Origin: Candidatus Thermoplasmatota archaeon
GTDB taxonomy: Archaea; Thermoplasmatota; SW-10-69-26; JACQPN01; JAJPHT01
DNA: 64,000 nucleotides
Assembly (NCBI GenBank): GCA_035540375.1
Contig: DATLGO010000102.1
Span: forward strand, 34,576-98,575
Direction of reading: 5' to 3'
The translations under genes and the position numbers were made by a program. Shown one piece after another: positions 15,947 through 25,239 of this stretch. The notes beneath the pieces were generated by a model. The model did no database searches. It had not been told where the DNA came from and saw nothing but the letters and a program-made list of their open reading frames with translations. Within the stretch, counting starts at the first letter, position 1; each line of letters starts with the position of its first letter.

Positions 15947-18265
15947 ATGGGTGCAGCGATCCTCCAGGATCTCGTCGTGGTCATGGTCGTCGCCGCCGCG
16001 ACCACGATCGTGTTCTACCGGCTGAAGCAGCCGGTCGTCCTCGGGTACATCCTCGCGGGATTCGTGATCGGTCCGCTCGCCTCGCCCATGGCCCTCATCT
16101 CGGACCGCGCGTCCGTGGACGCCCTCGCGGAACTGGGCATCATTTTCCTCATGTTCGCGCTGGGGTTGGAGTTCAACCTCAGGAAGCTCAAGAAGGTCGG
16201 CCTCCCCGCGATCGTCGCGGCGACGCTCGAGATCTTCATCATGATCGCCGTCGGCTACCAGATCGGCATGTGGCTCGGCTGGGGCATGATGAACTCCGTC
16301 TTCCTCGGCGCGATCCTCAGCATCTCCTCGACGACCATCATCGTGAAGGTCCTCATGGAGCGCGGCGAGATGAACGAGGAGTTCGCCGAGCTCGCCTTCG
16401 GCATCCTCATCGTCGAGGACCTGCTCGCGATCGTCCTCATCGCCCTCCTTTCCGGCTTCGGCGAGGGGAACCTCGAGATCACGACCCTCGGCTACGTCGG
16501 CGGCCGCGTCCTCCTCTTCGTCCTCATCACGGCCGCGATCGGCCTCGTCCTCGTGCCGAGGCTCATCGATTGGGTCTCAAGGTTCCAGGTCGAGGAGGTC
16601 CTCGTCATCACGGTCGTGGGCCTCGCCTTCGGCGCGGCGCTCCTCGCCGTCAAGCTCGGCTTCAGCCTCGCGCTCGGCGCCTTCCTCATCGGCGCGATCA
16701 TCGCCGAATCCCACGCCGTGCGTCGCGTCGAGCACAAGATCGTGCCCATGCGGGACCTTTTCACGGCCGTTTTCTTCGTGGCCGTGGGCATGCTCATCGA
16801 TCCCCGCGTCCTCGTCGAATACGCGGTCCCGATCCTCCTCATCAGCGTCGCGACCATCGTCGGAAAGGTCATCGCGTGCAGCGTGGGCAGCTTCCTTGCG
16901 GGCTCCCCGGGCGAGACGAGCCTCAAGGTCGGCTTCTCGATGGCCCAGATCGGCGAATTCTCGTTCATCATCGCCGCGCTCGGCCTGACGCTCGGCGTGA
17001 CGGCGCCCTTCCTCTACCCGGTCGCCGTCGCGGTCTGCGCCCTGACGACGCTCCTCTCGCCGTACCTCATCGCGAGCACGCCGCGCGTCGTCTCCTTCCT
17101 CTCGTCCAGGGTGCCCCGCGTCGTGACCGACGCCGGGGACGCCTACACGCGCGCCGCCCAGCGGGCCACCACGAGCACGGAGCTCCTTCCGGGCGTCGTG
17201 AGCCGTCGCGCCTCGAGGATGCTCGTCTACAGCGCGTGGTTCATCGGGCTCTTCATCGCGGGCGGGTACGCTTCGCTCTGGCTCGACAAGGGCGTTCCTG
17301 ACGTCGCGGGCCCCGTGACCTTCGGCGAGGATGCGCGGCGCGCCGGCGGAATCATCCTCATCGGCCTCCTCGGGCTTCCCATCATCGTCGCGTTCGCGAA
17401 GGCGACGGAAGCCCTCGCGCGCGACCTCGCGCGGGCGCAGATGTTCAACCCGCGCCGCATCGTGCGCGGCGTCCTCGCAAGCCGATTCCCGCGCATCGCG
17501 GCGCGCGCCGCCGCCTTCGTGGGCGCGGGCCTCCTGCTCGCGCTCTCCGCGTGGCTCGCCTGGGCCGTGCACCCGTTCCCGCTCCCGCGCAACCCCATCG
17601 TCCTCGCCGCGAGCCTCGCGGTCGTCGGCGTCGCGGGCTTCCTCCTCTGGCAGCGCGCCGAGAAGCTCTACGTCTGGACCGAGGAGACGCTCGACACGCT
17701 CCTCGGCGGCGACTGGGAGACGCCGCACGTGCGACGATTGCGCGAGAAGTATCCCTGGGGCGTCGACGTCGAGGACGTGCCCATCCACGCATGGTCGTGG
17801 GGCGCCTACACGAGCCTGCGCGACCTGCACCTGCGCGAGCGGTCGGGCGCGACCGTCCTCGCGATCCAGCGCGGGGCCTCCGCGGTGCCGAACCCGCACC
17901 CCGACCTCGCGCTCCTCCCGGGCGACCGCGTGATCCTTGTGGGGAAGCGCGAGCAGCTGAACCGCGCCCGCGACCTCCTCCAGGCCCGGGGCGGAGAGCA
18001 TCGCGAGGGCGCGACGCGCATTCCGCTCTCGACGCAGGAGATCGCGATCCCCGGATCCTCGCCCGCGATCGGCGCGGCGCTCGGGGACCTCAAGCTGCGC
18101 GAGCGCACGGGCGCCCGCGTCGCCTGGCTGTCCCGCAAGGACGGCAGCCGCGTCGACCCCGCGCCGGACATCCGGCTCGGCACGGGCGACCGCGTCATGT
18201 TCGCGGGCGCGCCCGACGCGCTCGCGCGCGTGCGCGACCTCCTCCGCGTGCGCGAAGGGCCTTGA
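15947..18265 (+). CDS. CPA2-family K+/Na+:H+ antiporter with two C-terminal RCK_C domains
   Basis: 772 aa. Residues 1-390 form a Na_H_exchanger domain of about 12 helices, with FALGLEFNLRKLKK and the ion-site region ISSTTIIVKVL and LIVEDLLAI typical of KefB/KefC-type proteins. A second hydrophobic part (about 420-580, four or five helices) follows. The end carries two TrkA/RCK C-terminal ligand domains (about 605-680 and 690-770), each with the pattern LHLRERSGATVLAIQR or LKLRERTGARVAWLSR and LLPGDRV or LGTGDRV. No RCK_N NAD-binding domain is present. It should exchange K+ or Na+ for protons under ligand control. The ATG follows a TATA box by 30 nt. Confidence 0.9.
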   Translation: MGAAILQDLVVVMVVAAATTIVFYRLKQPVVLGYILAGFVIGPLASPMALISDRASVDALAELGIIFLMFALGLEFNLRKLKKVGLPAIVAATLEIFIMIAVGYQIGMWLGWGMMNSVFLGAILSISSTTIIVKVLMERGEMNEEFAELAFGILIVEDLLAIVLIALLSGFGEGNLEITTLGYVGGRVLLFVLITAAIGLVLVPRLIDWVSRFQVEEVLVITVVGLAFGAALLAVKLGFSLALGAFLIGAIIAESHAVRRVEHKIVPMRDLFTAVFFVAVGMLIDPRVLVEYAVPILLISVATIVGKVIACSVGSFLAGSPGETSLKVGFSMAQIGEFSFIIAALGLTLGVTAPFLYPVAVAVCALTTLLSPYLIASTPRVVSFLSSRVPRVVTDAGDAYTRAAQRATTSTELLPGVVSRRASRMLVYSAWFIGLFIAGGYASLWLDKGVPDVAGPVTFGEDARRAGGIILIGLLGLPIIVAFAKATEALARDLARAQMFNPRRIVRGVLASRFPRIAARAAAFVGAGLLLALSAWLAWAVHPFPLPRNPIVLAASLAVVGVAGFLLWQRAEKLYVWTEETLDTLLGGDWETPHVRRLREKYPWGVDVEDVPIHAWSWGAYTSLRDLHLRERSGATVLAIQRGASAVPNPHPDLALLPGDRVILVGKREQLNRARDLLQARGGEHREGATRIPLSTQEIAIPGSSPAIGAALGDLKLRERTGARVAWLSRKDGSRVDPAPDIRLGTGDRVMFAGAPDALARVRDLLRVREGP

Positions 18266-18288
18266 GCGCGACGCCTGCACCGGAAGGC

Positions 18289-18295
18289 TCTATAC
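18289..18295 (+). promoter_or_regulatory. TATA box of the PGF-CTERM-like surface protein gene
   Basis: ctctatac is centred 26 nt upstream of the ATG at 18318, the classical distance for a leaderless archaeal transcript. Confidence 0.6.
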
Positions 18296-18317
18296 GAAAG
18301 ACGCCGGCTCCGTCCCC

Positions 18318-19190
18318 ATGCGCCCCGGACGGGCCCCCGGCACGCTCGCCTTCCTGATCGCGCTCCTCGCCCTTTCCCAGGGCGTCGTCGCGCACGGCGG
18401 CCACGACGGCGGCTACCGCCAGGGCCGCGAAGCGGGCGAGCATTACGTGTTCGTGCAGACGCCCGCCCCCGCGCCCCCGATCCTCACCGCGGAGACGGAC
18501 CTCCGCTTCCAGGTCACGGTCTACAACCGGGACCCGTTCGCGACGTCCGGGACGGGCGTCGAAGCCATCCGGGTCTCGTGGCGCTCGCCCGCAAACGCGA
18601 CCGCGACGGCCGAAGCGGAACCCGCCGCGCGCGACACGTGGGTCCTCGACGCGGACTTCCCCGCCCGGGGCCGCTGGCATCTCAACGTCACGCTCCTTCC
18701 CCAGAACACGAGCCTCGAGTTCCCCGTCGACGTTTACGGCGCCGCGCGCTGGATGTTCGACATCGCGCCCGGCCGCGGCGCGGGCCTCGTCGCCGCCGAC
18801 AACCTGGGCCGCCAGAAGATCGACATCCGCGACTGGAGGCAGGGCGGCGCGGCGCCCGAGGTGAAGGACGCTCGCGCGCGCCTCGTGCGCTGGGACCCCG
18901 CGACGGGCGAGCGCGCCTTCCACGCGGAGGTTCCGCTCAAGAGCGACGGCGCGGGACGCCTCGTCCTCGAGACGCGCTTCGGCCGCGAGGGCGTGTACGA
19001 GATGACGATCGCGTCCGCGACGCTCGGCCTCGAGCACGAGGACCGCCCGCCCCTCCACATCGAGGCCGTCTCGCGCGAAGCCGCGCTCGCGTACGGCGTC
19101 GACATTCCCGCCTCGAGCACGCCCGGACCCGGATTCGCGCTTCTCGCGTTTGCGGCGGTCGTGGTCGCTTGCGCGGCACGGCGACGCTAA
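18318..19190 (+). CDS. secreted protein with PGF-CTERM-like sorting tail
   Basis: 290 aa. A signal peptide (about residues 1-25, ending VVAHG) precedes a His-containing start (HGGHDGG) and beta-rich domains with several N-x-S/T sites. The C terminus TPGPGFALLAFAAVVVACAA, then RRR, has the form of archaeal PGF-CTERM: a PGF motif, a hydrophobic helix and a basic end, recognised by archaeosortase A and replaced by a lipid. The fit is good but the motif here reads PGPGF. Function of the outer part unknown. The stop overlaps the convergent family-member gene by 4 bp. Confidence 0.72.
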   Translation: MRPGRAPGTLAFLIALLALSQGVVAHGGHDGGYRQGREAGEHYVFVQTPAPAPPILTAETDLRFQVTVYNRDPFATSGTGVEAIRVSWRSPANATATAEAEPAARDTWVLDADFPARGRWHLNVTLLPQNTSLEFPVDVYGAARWMFDIAPGRGAGLVAADNLGRQKIDIRDWRQGGAAPEVKDARARLVRWDPATGERAFHAEVPLKSDGAGRLVLETRFGREGVYEMTIASATLGLEHEDRPPLHIEAVSREAALAYGVDIPASSTPGPGFALLAFAAVVVACAARRR

Positions 19191-20884
19191 AGGGGGCGAT
19201 AGGGCTCGATCGTGTCGCAATCGCGCAGGGACTCGATAGACTCGAATCCGCCCGCGTGGTGGAGGATCTTCAGCGTCTCGGTGCAGGCGGTGAAGCCGGG
19301 CGATCCCTCGGGCATGAACACGGCTTCGACCGCCGCGTAGCGGCCCGAAGGCGAGTCTCGCCAGAGTTCGACGACGATGGGCGTCGCGCCGGTGGCGTGC
19401 CACGGTCGCTCGGTGAGGCAGGCGGGAAGCCGGATGGCGCCCGGGGGGCATTTGGGCACGCCGGTCGCGCTGAGGACGATGACGCCGGTCCCCCAGTCGG
19501 TGATCGGGGTCAACGTGACCTTGAACATCCAGGTCGACCCCTGATACGGATTGGGCTCGACCGGGAAGCGACCGAAAAATTCGCCGCGCGAGTTCCAGTA
19601 GTCGTCGCCCATGGGCCTCGATCGCGCGGCGCGCTCGGCGGCGTCGGGGCCGGCGCCTACGTAGCCATCGCCGTCGAGGTCCTTCCAGACGCCCGTCCAC
19701 GCCTCGAATGAAAGGGTGCCGGGCGCCATCGTGAAGGAGCCGTCCGCGTTCGCGCCGAGAAGAGGACCGCTGCGGTCGTCCGGAGGACCGCCCCACGGCG
19801 CGCTGAGCGGCAGGAGGTCGATCCAGCCCTCGTAACCCGCGCGATAACCCTCGTTCCACCGGCCCGCGTTCGTGCTCTGGGAATCGACGTCCCACTCGCG
19901 CGGATATTCGCTCCAGAGCGCGCGGTTCGCCTCGGACGCAAACGGCGTTCCCGCGGGCGCGGGGCCTGCGCGACACGCATTGGGGCAGGCGCTGACGCTC
20001 GGGCTGCCGAAGCTCTCGAGGGGGGGGCCGAGGAGGGAGCCGTAGACGGTCGCGACGGGGCCCGGCGCGATCGCGGGATATCGGTCGACGTCGATGAGCG
20101 ACGACGCGACGGGCGTGAAGGGGAGATCCCCTTCAGGGTCCGGCGCGAGGATCGCGTCGGTCACGGTGGTCGAGACGAACGATCGGAAGAGGGAGCCGTC
20201 GACGAAGAGGATGCGCGGGTCCGCCTCCCCGGCCATCCGATAAGCTTGGTCGAGCATCGAGTAGGCGTAGCGGACGTCGGGCGACGTCGTGTGGGGGCGA
20301 TCCCAACTCAGGTACGCGGGGTGGCTGCCGGGCTCGACGTAGGTGACAAGGGTCGCGCCCGTCGCCGGCGACCACTCGTTTCCGGGCTGCGGCACCGGCG
20401 TCGCGGCGCCGCCCTTCCATCGGATCTCGATCGCGGCGTCGGCGTTGGCGTCGCCCCAATGGCCGTGCCACGCGATGAACTGCGCGCGGCCCGGGAGGAT
20501 CGCGTCGGGGGCGGCGCCGCCCGTGGCGCGGTGGTGATTCGATCCGCGCATGAGCGCGCCCGCGAGCGCGACCTGGTTGCGTTCGGGATCCCGCGCCATC
20601 GCCTGCAGGTCTTCGCCCGGCGCGGCGGGACCTTCGCCGACCACGGTCGCGTCGAGGACGCGGACGCCCTCGACCGGAATCGGCGCCCCGGTCGCGACCG
20701 AGGGACATCGCGCATCGGCCTCGATGCCGGCGCCCGACGCGACGCAGTTGAACTGGATCGCCTCCGGCGCCGACTCCCTCGCCTCGAAGGAGACGTCGAC
20801 GCCGTAATCGGACGCGAAGGCGATCTGGCCCGCCGCGGATCCGGCGACGAGAAGCAAGACGAGAGCGGACGCGACCCAGCGCAT
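19187..20884 (-). CDS. secreted protein with EF-hand-like loops, four-copy family, member 2
   Basis: 565 aa. The signal peptide is MRWVASALVLLLVAGSAAG; no lipobox Cys, so it may be released. It has the best-kept set of family blocks: ILPGRAQFIAWHGHWGDANA (first calcium-like loop), NEW, TYVEPGSHPAY, DVRYAY, VDGSL, TVTDAILAPD, PFTP, DVDRYPAIAPGPV, SPSVSACPNACR, WIDLLPLS, GPLLGANADG, LSFEAWTGVWKDLDGDGYVG (second loop), RPMGDDYW, TPITDWGTGVIVL, MPEGSPGFTACTETL and RDCDTIEPY. The ATG at 20884 follows GGAG and a TATA-like ccttatgg at 20921-20928; upstream starts lack a signal peptide. Function unknown; extracellular and calcium-dependent folding are inference. Confidence 0.82.
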   Translation of the reverse strand: MRWVASALVLLLVAGSAAGQIAFASDYGVDVSFEARESAPEAIQFNCVASGAGIEADARCPSVATGAPIPVEGVRVLDATVVGEGPAAPGEDLQAMARDPERNQVALAGALMRGSNHHRATGGAAPDAILPGRAQFIAWHGHWGDANADAAIEIRWKGGAATPVPQPGNEWSPATGATLVTYVEPGSHPAYLSWDRPHTTSPDVRYAYSMLDQAYRMAGEADPRILFVDGSLFRSFVSTTVTDAILAPDPEGDLPFTPVASSLIDVDRYPAIAPGPVATVYGSLLGPPLESFGSPSVSACPNACRAGPAPAGTPFASEANRALWSEYPREWDVDSQSTNAGRWNEGYRAGYEGWIDLLPLSAPWGGPPDDRSGPLLGANADGSFTMAPGTLSFEAWTGVWKDLDGDGYVGAGPDAAERAARSRPMGDDYWNSRGEFFGRFPVEPNPYQGSTWMFKVTLTPITDWGTGVIVLSATGVPKCPPGAIRLPACLTERPWHATGATPIVVELWRDSPSGRYAAVEAVFMPEGSPGFTACTETLKILHHAGGFESIESLRDCDTIEPYRPL

Positions 20885-20946
20885 CGCGAATTTCTCCAAG
20901 CGGGAGGGAGGCCGGCACCCCATAAGGGTTCGGCCCCGGCGTCGTC

Positions 20947-22485
20947 TCACTCGATCGGAGGCCCGAGGGGCGCGATCTCATCCCGATCGTACACGTCCTC
21001 CGCGAGCGTGATGGCGTCGGCCGCGAACGAGACCGTGATCGGGACGAGTTCCACCGTGAAGGGAATGCCGACGTTCCCGTGCGGGAAGAAGAGCACGGAG
21101 CGCGAGAACCAGAGGCCGAGGCTCGGGTCGGGCGCGTAGCAGCGCGCCTTGATCTCGATCGCCTGCGTCCCCGTGACGTGCGTCCACGTCTGCGGGCGGA
21201 AGAGCGCCGAGTCCGTGACGAGGACGCCGGCCTCGCCCCAGCCGCCCGCCGCGAGGGGCCGCGCGACGGCGCGCGCCCACAGGCGCTCGTCGTCCGTGCA
21301 GTCGCCTGGGGGATGCCAGCCCTTCCACTCGCCCGTCGGGTCGCCGTAGTCGTTCGGATCCTGGAGGTTGCCGCCGTCGTACGGGTCCGCCGCGTCGCGC
21401 GCGACGCCGATGACGCCGTCCTCGTTCAGGTCCTTCCAGATGCCCGTGTGGAGCGTGTAGCCCCAGAAGCCCGGGAACGCCGACGCCTCGGCGCCCGCGC
21501 CGAACGCGCCGGGGAACGAGGCGATGATGGACGGCACGGCCCACGACCCCTTGAGATCCACCCACGCGCGGTATTCGCGCTGGTACGCGTCGAGGCCGAT
21601 CGCGTGCGCGCTCGACCCGGGCTCGAGGTACTCGAGCGCGTAGCCCGGCTGGAGCGCGCCGCGCGCGGGACCCGTCGCGGGCGCGAGCGCGTCGGGCGCG
21701 CGCACGGTGCGCGCGAGGCCGAGGTTCGGCGCGGGCATCGCGTTCACGAACGGCGCCGCGGTCGCGGCGTAGAGTTCGCCCACGGGGCCGGACGCGGACG
21801 CCGCGTAGCGGTCGACGTCCACCTGGCATCCGGACCCGGGAACGCAGAGGAAGCGCTCGTCCGGGTGGCCGACGAGGATGCCACCCGCGACCGTCGTGAC
21901 GACATACGTCTGCAGGAGCGACCCGTCGAGGTAGAGCCCGTCGAGGTTGCGGCCCGTCGCGAAGGGCGCGCCGTAGCGGTGGATGTACTGCACGTCCGGC
22001 TGCACGTCCGTCGGCTGGGCGTGCGACTCGAGGTTCGGGTGCGACCCAGGGTCCACGAAGCCGACGATGCGCACGCCCGGAAGCGACCCGACCTTCGAGG
22101 CGTCGGTCGGGGACGCGGCGTACTCGTTCTCCGCGCCGGCGACGCACGCGGCGGGGCAGCCCGTCGCGACGACGTCCACGCGGCCGTTCCCGTTGCGGTC
22201 GTGCCACCAGCCGTGCCACGCGGCGAACGCGCCGAGGCCGGGGAGGATGACGTCCGCCCCGCCCGTGCGCCGCGCGACGTTCGCGTCCTGCGCGGCCGGG
22301 AGGAAAACGCTGTCGAGGATGAGCCGGGGCGCCTCGACGGGAAGGTCGTCGAGGCCGTTCGACTGCCCTTCGGCTGCGCGCGCCGCGCGGGGCTCGCCGA
22401 CCTCGGGGCGGAGGTCGTTCTGCGACGCGAGCGCGACGGGCGCGGCGACGGCGAAGGCGAGGACCAGGGCGAGGATGCGCGACAT
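20947..22485 (-). CDS. secreted protein with EF-hand-like loops, four-copy family, member 3
   Basis: 512 aa, most divergent intact member. Signal peptide about 1-20 (ILALVLAFAVAAPVALA). Loops resembling calcium sites: WHDRNGNGRVD (about 94-104) and WKDLNEDGVIG (about 345-355). Other shared blocks: VILPGLGAFAAWHGWW, NEY, FVDPGSHPNL, LDGSLLQTYVVTTV, VDVDRYAASASGPV and DDEIAP-like end (YDRDEIAPL). The SPSLGxCPNxC block is lost (APNLGLARTV). It is directly upstream of member 2 on the same strand, 62 bp apart, so they form a tandem duplication with possibly joint transcription. Confidence 0.8.
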   Translation of the reverse strand: MSRILALVLAFAVAAPVALASQNDLRPEVGEPRAARAAEGQSNGLDDLPVEAPRLILDSVFLPAAQDANVARRTGGADVILPGLGAFAAWHGWWHDRNGNGRVDVVATGCPAACVAGAENEYAASPTDASKVGSLPGVRIVGFVDPGSHPNLESHAQPTDVQPDVQYIHRYGAPFATGRNLDGLYLDGSLLQTYVVTTVAGGILVGHPDERFLCVPGSGCQVDVDRYAASASGPVGELYAATAAPFVNAMPAPNLGLARTVRAPDALAPATGPARGALQPGYALEYLEPGSSAHAIGLDAYQREYRAWVDLKGSWAVPSIIASFPGAFGAGAEASAFPGFWGYTLHTGIWKDLNEDGVIGVARDAADPYDGGNLQDPNDYGDPTGEWKGWHPPGDCTDDERLWARAVARPLAAGGWGEAGVLVTDSALFRPQTWTHVTGTQAIEIKARCYAPDPSLGLWFSRSVLFFPHGNVGIPFTVELVPITVSFAADAITLAEDVYDRDEIAPLGPPIE

Positions 22486-22689
22486 GCGGGCCGCCTCCCG
22501 GGCGGGGACTGTGCCGGACGAGGCGGCGGGGGGCGATGAAGGTTGCGGGGGTATTGTGAGGAGAATAGGGGGGAACGAGGGGGGTCTCCACCCAGCCGTC
22601 AGGGCCGGAGCCCCAAGAGCGGGGACGGTCGCGAGGTAAGGTTCGTCTGTGTGCGAAGACGTCTTTGTCGGTGAGGTCGAGCCACGCCC

Positions 22690-23052
22690 CTACCGCGAGG
22701 CGACGGAGTCGTCCGACCGGTCGGAAGCGACGACGCGGACGCACGCGCCCACGCTCGCCACGTAGGGGCGCAAGGCGGCGAAGGCGCGCACGTCCGCGCA
22801 ATCCGCCTCGCCGAGGCCGCGGGTCGAGAACTGGAGCGGGAAGCTCTCCATGACCGCCATCTCGCCGCCGCGCTCCCGCACCCGCGCCGCGAGCTCGGCG
22901 ACGTCCGCCTGCGTCGCGTTCGCGCTGAACACGCCCGCGACGCGCGCCTCGAGCGTGTCGGAAGCGGAGCGCGAATCCTCGCGCGAGAGACAGCCCGCAG
23001 AGAGCATCAGGAGGGCGAGGATCGCCGCAAGGACGAGGGGACGCGGACGCAC
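22690..23052 (-). CDS. small lipoprotein of unknown function
   Basis: 120 aa. GTG at 23052 gives MRPRPLVLAAILALLMLSAGC: a signal peptide with a lipobox (LSAGC). The mature part is helical and charged (DTLEARVAGVFSANATQADV), with two further Cys that may pair. The frame is open upstream, but nothing there resembles a protein and no better start gives a signal peptide. No family recognised. It precedes the two family members on the same strand after a 204-bp gap without recognisable signals. Confidence 0.6.
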   Translation of the reverse strand: MRPRPLVLAAILALLMLSAGCLSREDSRSASDTLEARVAGVFSANATQADVAELAARVRERGGEMAVMESFPLQFSTRGLGEADCADVRAFAALRPYVASVGACVRVVASDRSDDSVASR

Positions 23053-23116
23053 GCGTGAGCGTGGGCGATGGCAGGGGATGAACCTTCGCCGCGGGGCGGG
23101 CGCCGGCCCAACGCGC

Positions 23117-23899
23117 CTACGGGAGGACCGGGTGGAGCTCGTCCGTGAGCGGCGCCTCCGCGAGGAGGGCGATCCCCGCGAGCGGGCCCGCGGGCGTGGG
23201 GAGGCTCGTGGGGTCCCGCGGGTTCGAGCCGCCCGCGACCTCGCGCCCGTCGCCGACGAGGTCGCCGTCCGTGTCGGGGTCGAGCGGGTCCGTCTCCCGC
23301 GCAAGGACCTCGTCGCCGTCGAGGAGGCCGTCGCGGTCCGTGTCGCGCACGAGGGGCTCCGTGCCGCGCGCGAGCTCGTCCTCGTCCGTGAGCCCGTCCG
23401 CGTCCGAGTCGTCGCACGCGTCCCCGCGCCCGTCCTGGTCGAAATCCGCCTGCGAGGGGTTGGCGAGGAAGCGGCAGTTGTCGAACCCGTCCCCGATCCC
23501 GTCGCCGTCCGCGTCAGGGAGGTCGTCCACGAGGCCGTTGCAATCGTTGTCGAGCCCGTCGGCCCATTCGGTGGCGCCAGGATAGACGGCGGGGTTCCTG
23601 TCGTCGCAATCCTCGGGAGGAAGGACGCCGTCCAAGTCCTCGTCGATGCCCTCGTCCACCCAGCCGTCGCAGTCATTGTCGAGGCCGTCACGCACCTCGA
23701 CGGCTCCGGGGTGCGTCATGGGGTTGCGGTCGTCGCAGTCGTCGGGCGTGGTCCACCCGTCGCCGTCGTCGTCGGTTGTCGCGAGGGCGGTCGGGACCGC
23801 GAGGGCGAGGGCCGCGAAGAGAGCGGCGAGCGTCTTGAGGGTCAGAAAATCAGCCTCGCGATGGCATGGCGGCGCGGCACGATAGCCGCTTCGTGTCAC
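23117..23899 (-). CDS. secreted calcium-binding protein: two MopE-type motifs plus thrombospondin type 3 repeats
   Basis: 260 aa. A hydrophobic signal (TLKTLAALFAALALAVPTAL) starts about 20 residues after the ATG. Then come two copies of the putative metal-binding motif known from MopE-like proteins (DCDDRNP, HPGA or YPGA, then GLDNDCDGWVDE or GLDNDCNGLVDD). Five or six Asp-rich thrombospondin type 3 calcium repeats follow (DADGDGIGDGFDNC, DQDGRGDACDD, DADGLTDEDE, DTDRDGLLDGDE, DTDGDLVGDG). The tail PLAGIALLAEAPLTDELHPV is not a clear anchor. The ATG start makes a long n-region; a CTG just before TLKTLAALF would give a standard signal peptide. Confidence 0.8.
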   Translation of the reverse strand: MTRSGYRAAPPCHREADFLTLKTLAALFAALALAVPTALATTDDDGDGWTTPDDCDDRNPMTHPGAVEVRDGLDNDCDGWVDEGIDEDLDGVLPPEDCDDRNPAVYPGATEWADGLDNDCNGLVDDLPDADGDGIGDGFDNCRFLANPSQADFDQDGRGDACDDSDADGLTDEDELARGTEPLVRDTDRDGLLDGDEVLARETDPLDPDTDGDLVGDGREVAGGSNPRDPTSLPTPAGPLAGIALLAEAPLTDELHPVLP

Positions 23900-24078
23900 C
23901 GTCGGGGGAGACGGGGCGAACGTCGAGGGAAAATCGCGACCTCGAAATCCCCGCGTCGACCGTACCCACTCGGGGCCCCGACGTCCCCGCCTTCGCGACG
24001 CGGACCCGCCCGCGGCGCCCGCGGCCGGGCGCCTCGCGGCTCCGCAACGCTCTTACCGCCCGCCCCCGTCCCGTGGCC

Positions 24079-25218
24079 ATGGCCCACCTCGACCCCGCGA
24101 CGTGGCTCATGCTCGCGGCGGCCGTCGCCGCGCTCGCCGTGGCCCCGGGGGTCTACGCCGCGTCGCCGCGCGCGACCGTGAACCGACTGCTCGCGCTCTA
24201 CCTCGTCCTGGTCGGCGCGAACTTCGTCGCGAACCGCATCCCCGTCTTCTTCGAAGGCCTGACGCAGCTGACGTACAACGCGACGGTGTACGAACACGCG
24301 ACGAACTTCGCCGTCCCCTTCGCGTACCTCCTCTTCATGGGCGCGGCGCTCGACACGCCGCTCGCGCGCCCGCTGCGCCACCGCGTCGCGCGCCTCCTGC
24401 TCCTCGCCGGCATCGCGGCCGCCTTCGTGGTCGTCGTCGGCTTCCACGAGACCTATTTCGAGATGACCTACTTCCCGGAGATCGGCGAATCGTACCCGAT
24501 CGCGCCGGCGTGGGCCCACGAAGTCCAATCCCCCCTCTGGATGGCGGTCGGCGTCTTCGGTCTCCTCGCGTCGCTCCACGCGCGGCACCGCGCCCCGCGC
24601 GGGAGCCTCGCGCGACGCCGCGCCAACGGATACGCGCTCGCCTTCGGCGTGCAGGACGTGGGCTTCGTCGTCGTCCCGTCCCTGCACGTTCTCGGGGTCC
24701 ACAACGACCTCGGATGGGGCCTCGCCCTCCTCCTCTCCGTCGGGCTCCTCGCGCGCGCCCTCCTCCGCGACCAGCTCTTCGACTTCGACCTCAAGCTCAA
24801 GTGGACGCTGAAACAGAGCACGACCGCCGCCATCTTCGTCGGCGTCTTCTTTGTCGTGAGCGAGACCGCGCAGGAGATCTTCCAGGAGAGCGTCGGGCCG
24901 TACCTCGGCATCGCGGCGGCCGGCCTCCTCGTCTTCGCGATGGCGCCACTTCAGCGTTTCACGGAGCGCCTCGCCGACCGCGCGATGCCTTCCGTGCAGC
25001 CGACGCCCGCCTACATCGCGTACAAGAAGCTCGAGGTCTATCGCGCCGCCGCCGAAAGCGCGATGGAAACGGGCGGCGTCGACGCCCGCGAACGCGCGGC
25101 ACTCGAGCGACTGCGCGACAAACTCGGCATCGCGCCGCAGGATGCGGCGGCCGTCGATGCGGAGGTGCTGGAGGGAACGCACGCTGCAAGACCTGCCCAG
25201 CGCGACCTGCTCGTCTGA
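24079..25218 (+). CDS. polytopic membrane protein, 7TM-sensor-like, with cytoplasmic tail
   Basis: 379 aa. Seven to eight membrane segments fall between about residues 8 and 300, with an out-facing loop rich in aromatic and acidic residues (HETYFEMTYFPEIGESYPIA). The layout recalls 7TM N-terminal sensor domains of histidine kinases, but the cytoplasmic tail (about 300-379) is only a short helical region (RAALERLRDKLGIAPQDAAA) without kinase motifs. I cannot name a family. The start is the ATG at 24079; the open frame upstream is shadow. Confidence 0.68.
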   Translation: MAHLDPATWLMLAAAVAALAVAPGVYAASPRATVNRLLALYLVLVGANFVANRIPVFFEGLTQLTYNATVYEHATNFAVPFAYLLFMGAALDTPLARPLRHRVARLLLLAGIAAAFVVVVGFHETYFEMTYFPEIGESYPIAPAWAHEVQSPLWMAVGVFGLLASLHARHRAPRGSLARRRANGYALAFGVQDVGFVVVPSLHVLGVHNDLGWGLALLLSVGLLARALLRDQLFDFDLKLKWTLKQSTTAAIFVGVFFVVSETAQEIFQESVGPYLGIAAAGLLVFAMAPLQRFTERLADRAMPSVQPTPAYIAYKKLEVYRAAAESAMETGGVDARERAALERLRDKLGIAPQDAAAVDAEVLEGTHAARPAQRDLLV

Positions 25219-25239
25219 GCACGCCCTGGCCGGAGGCGT

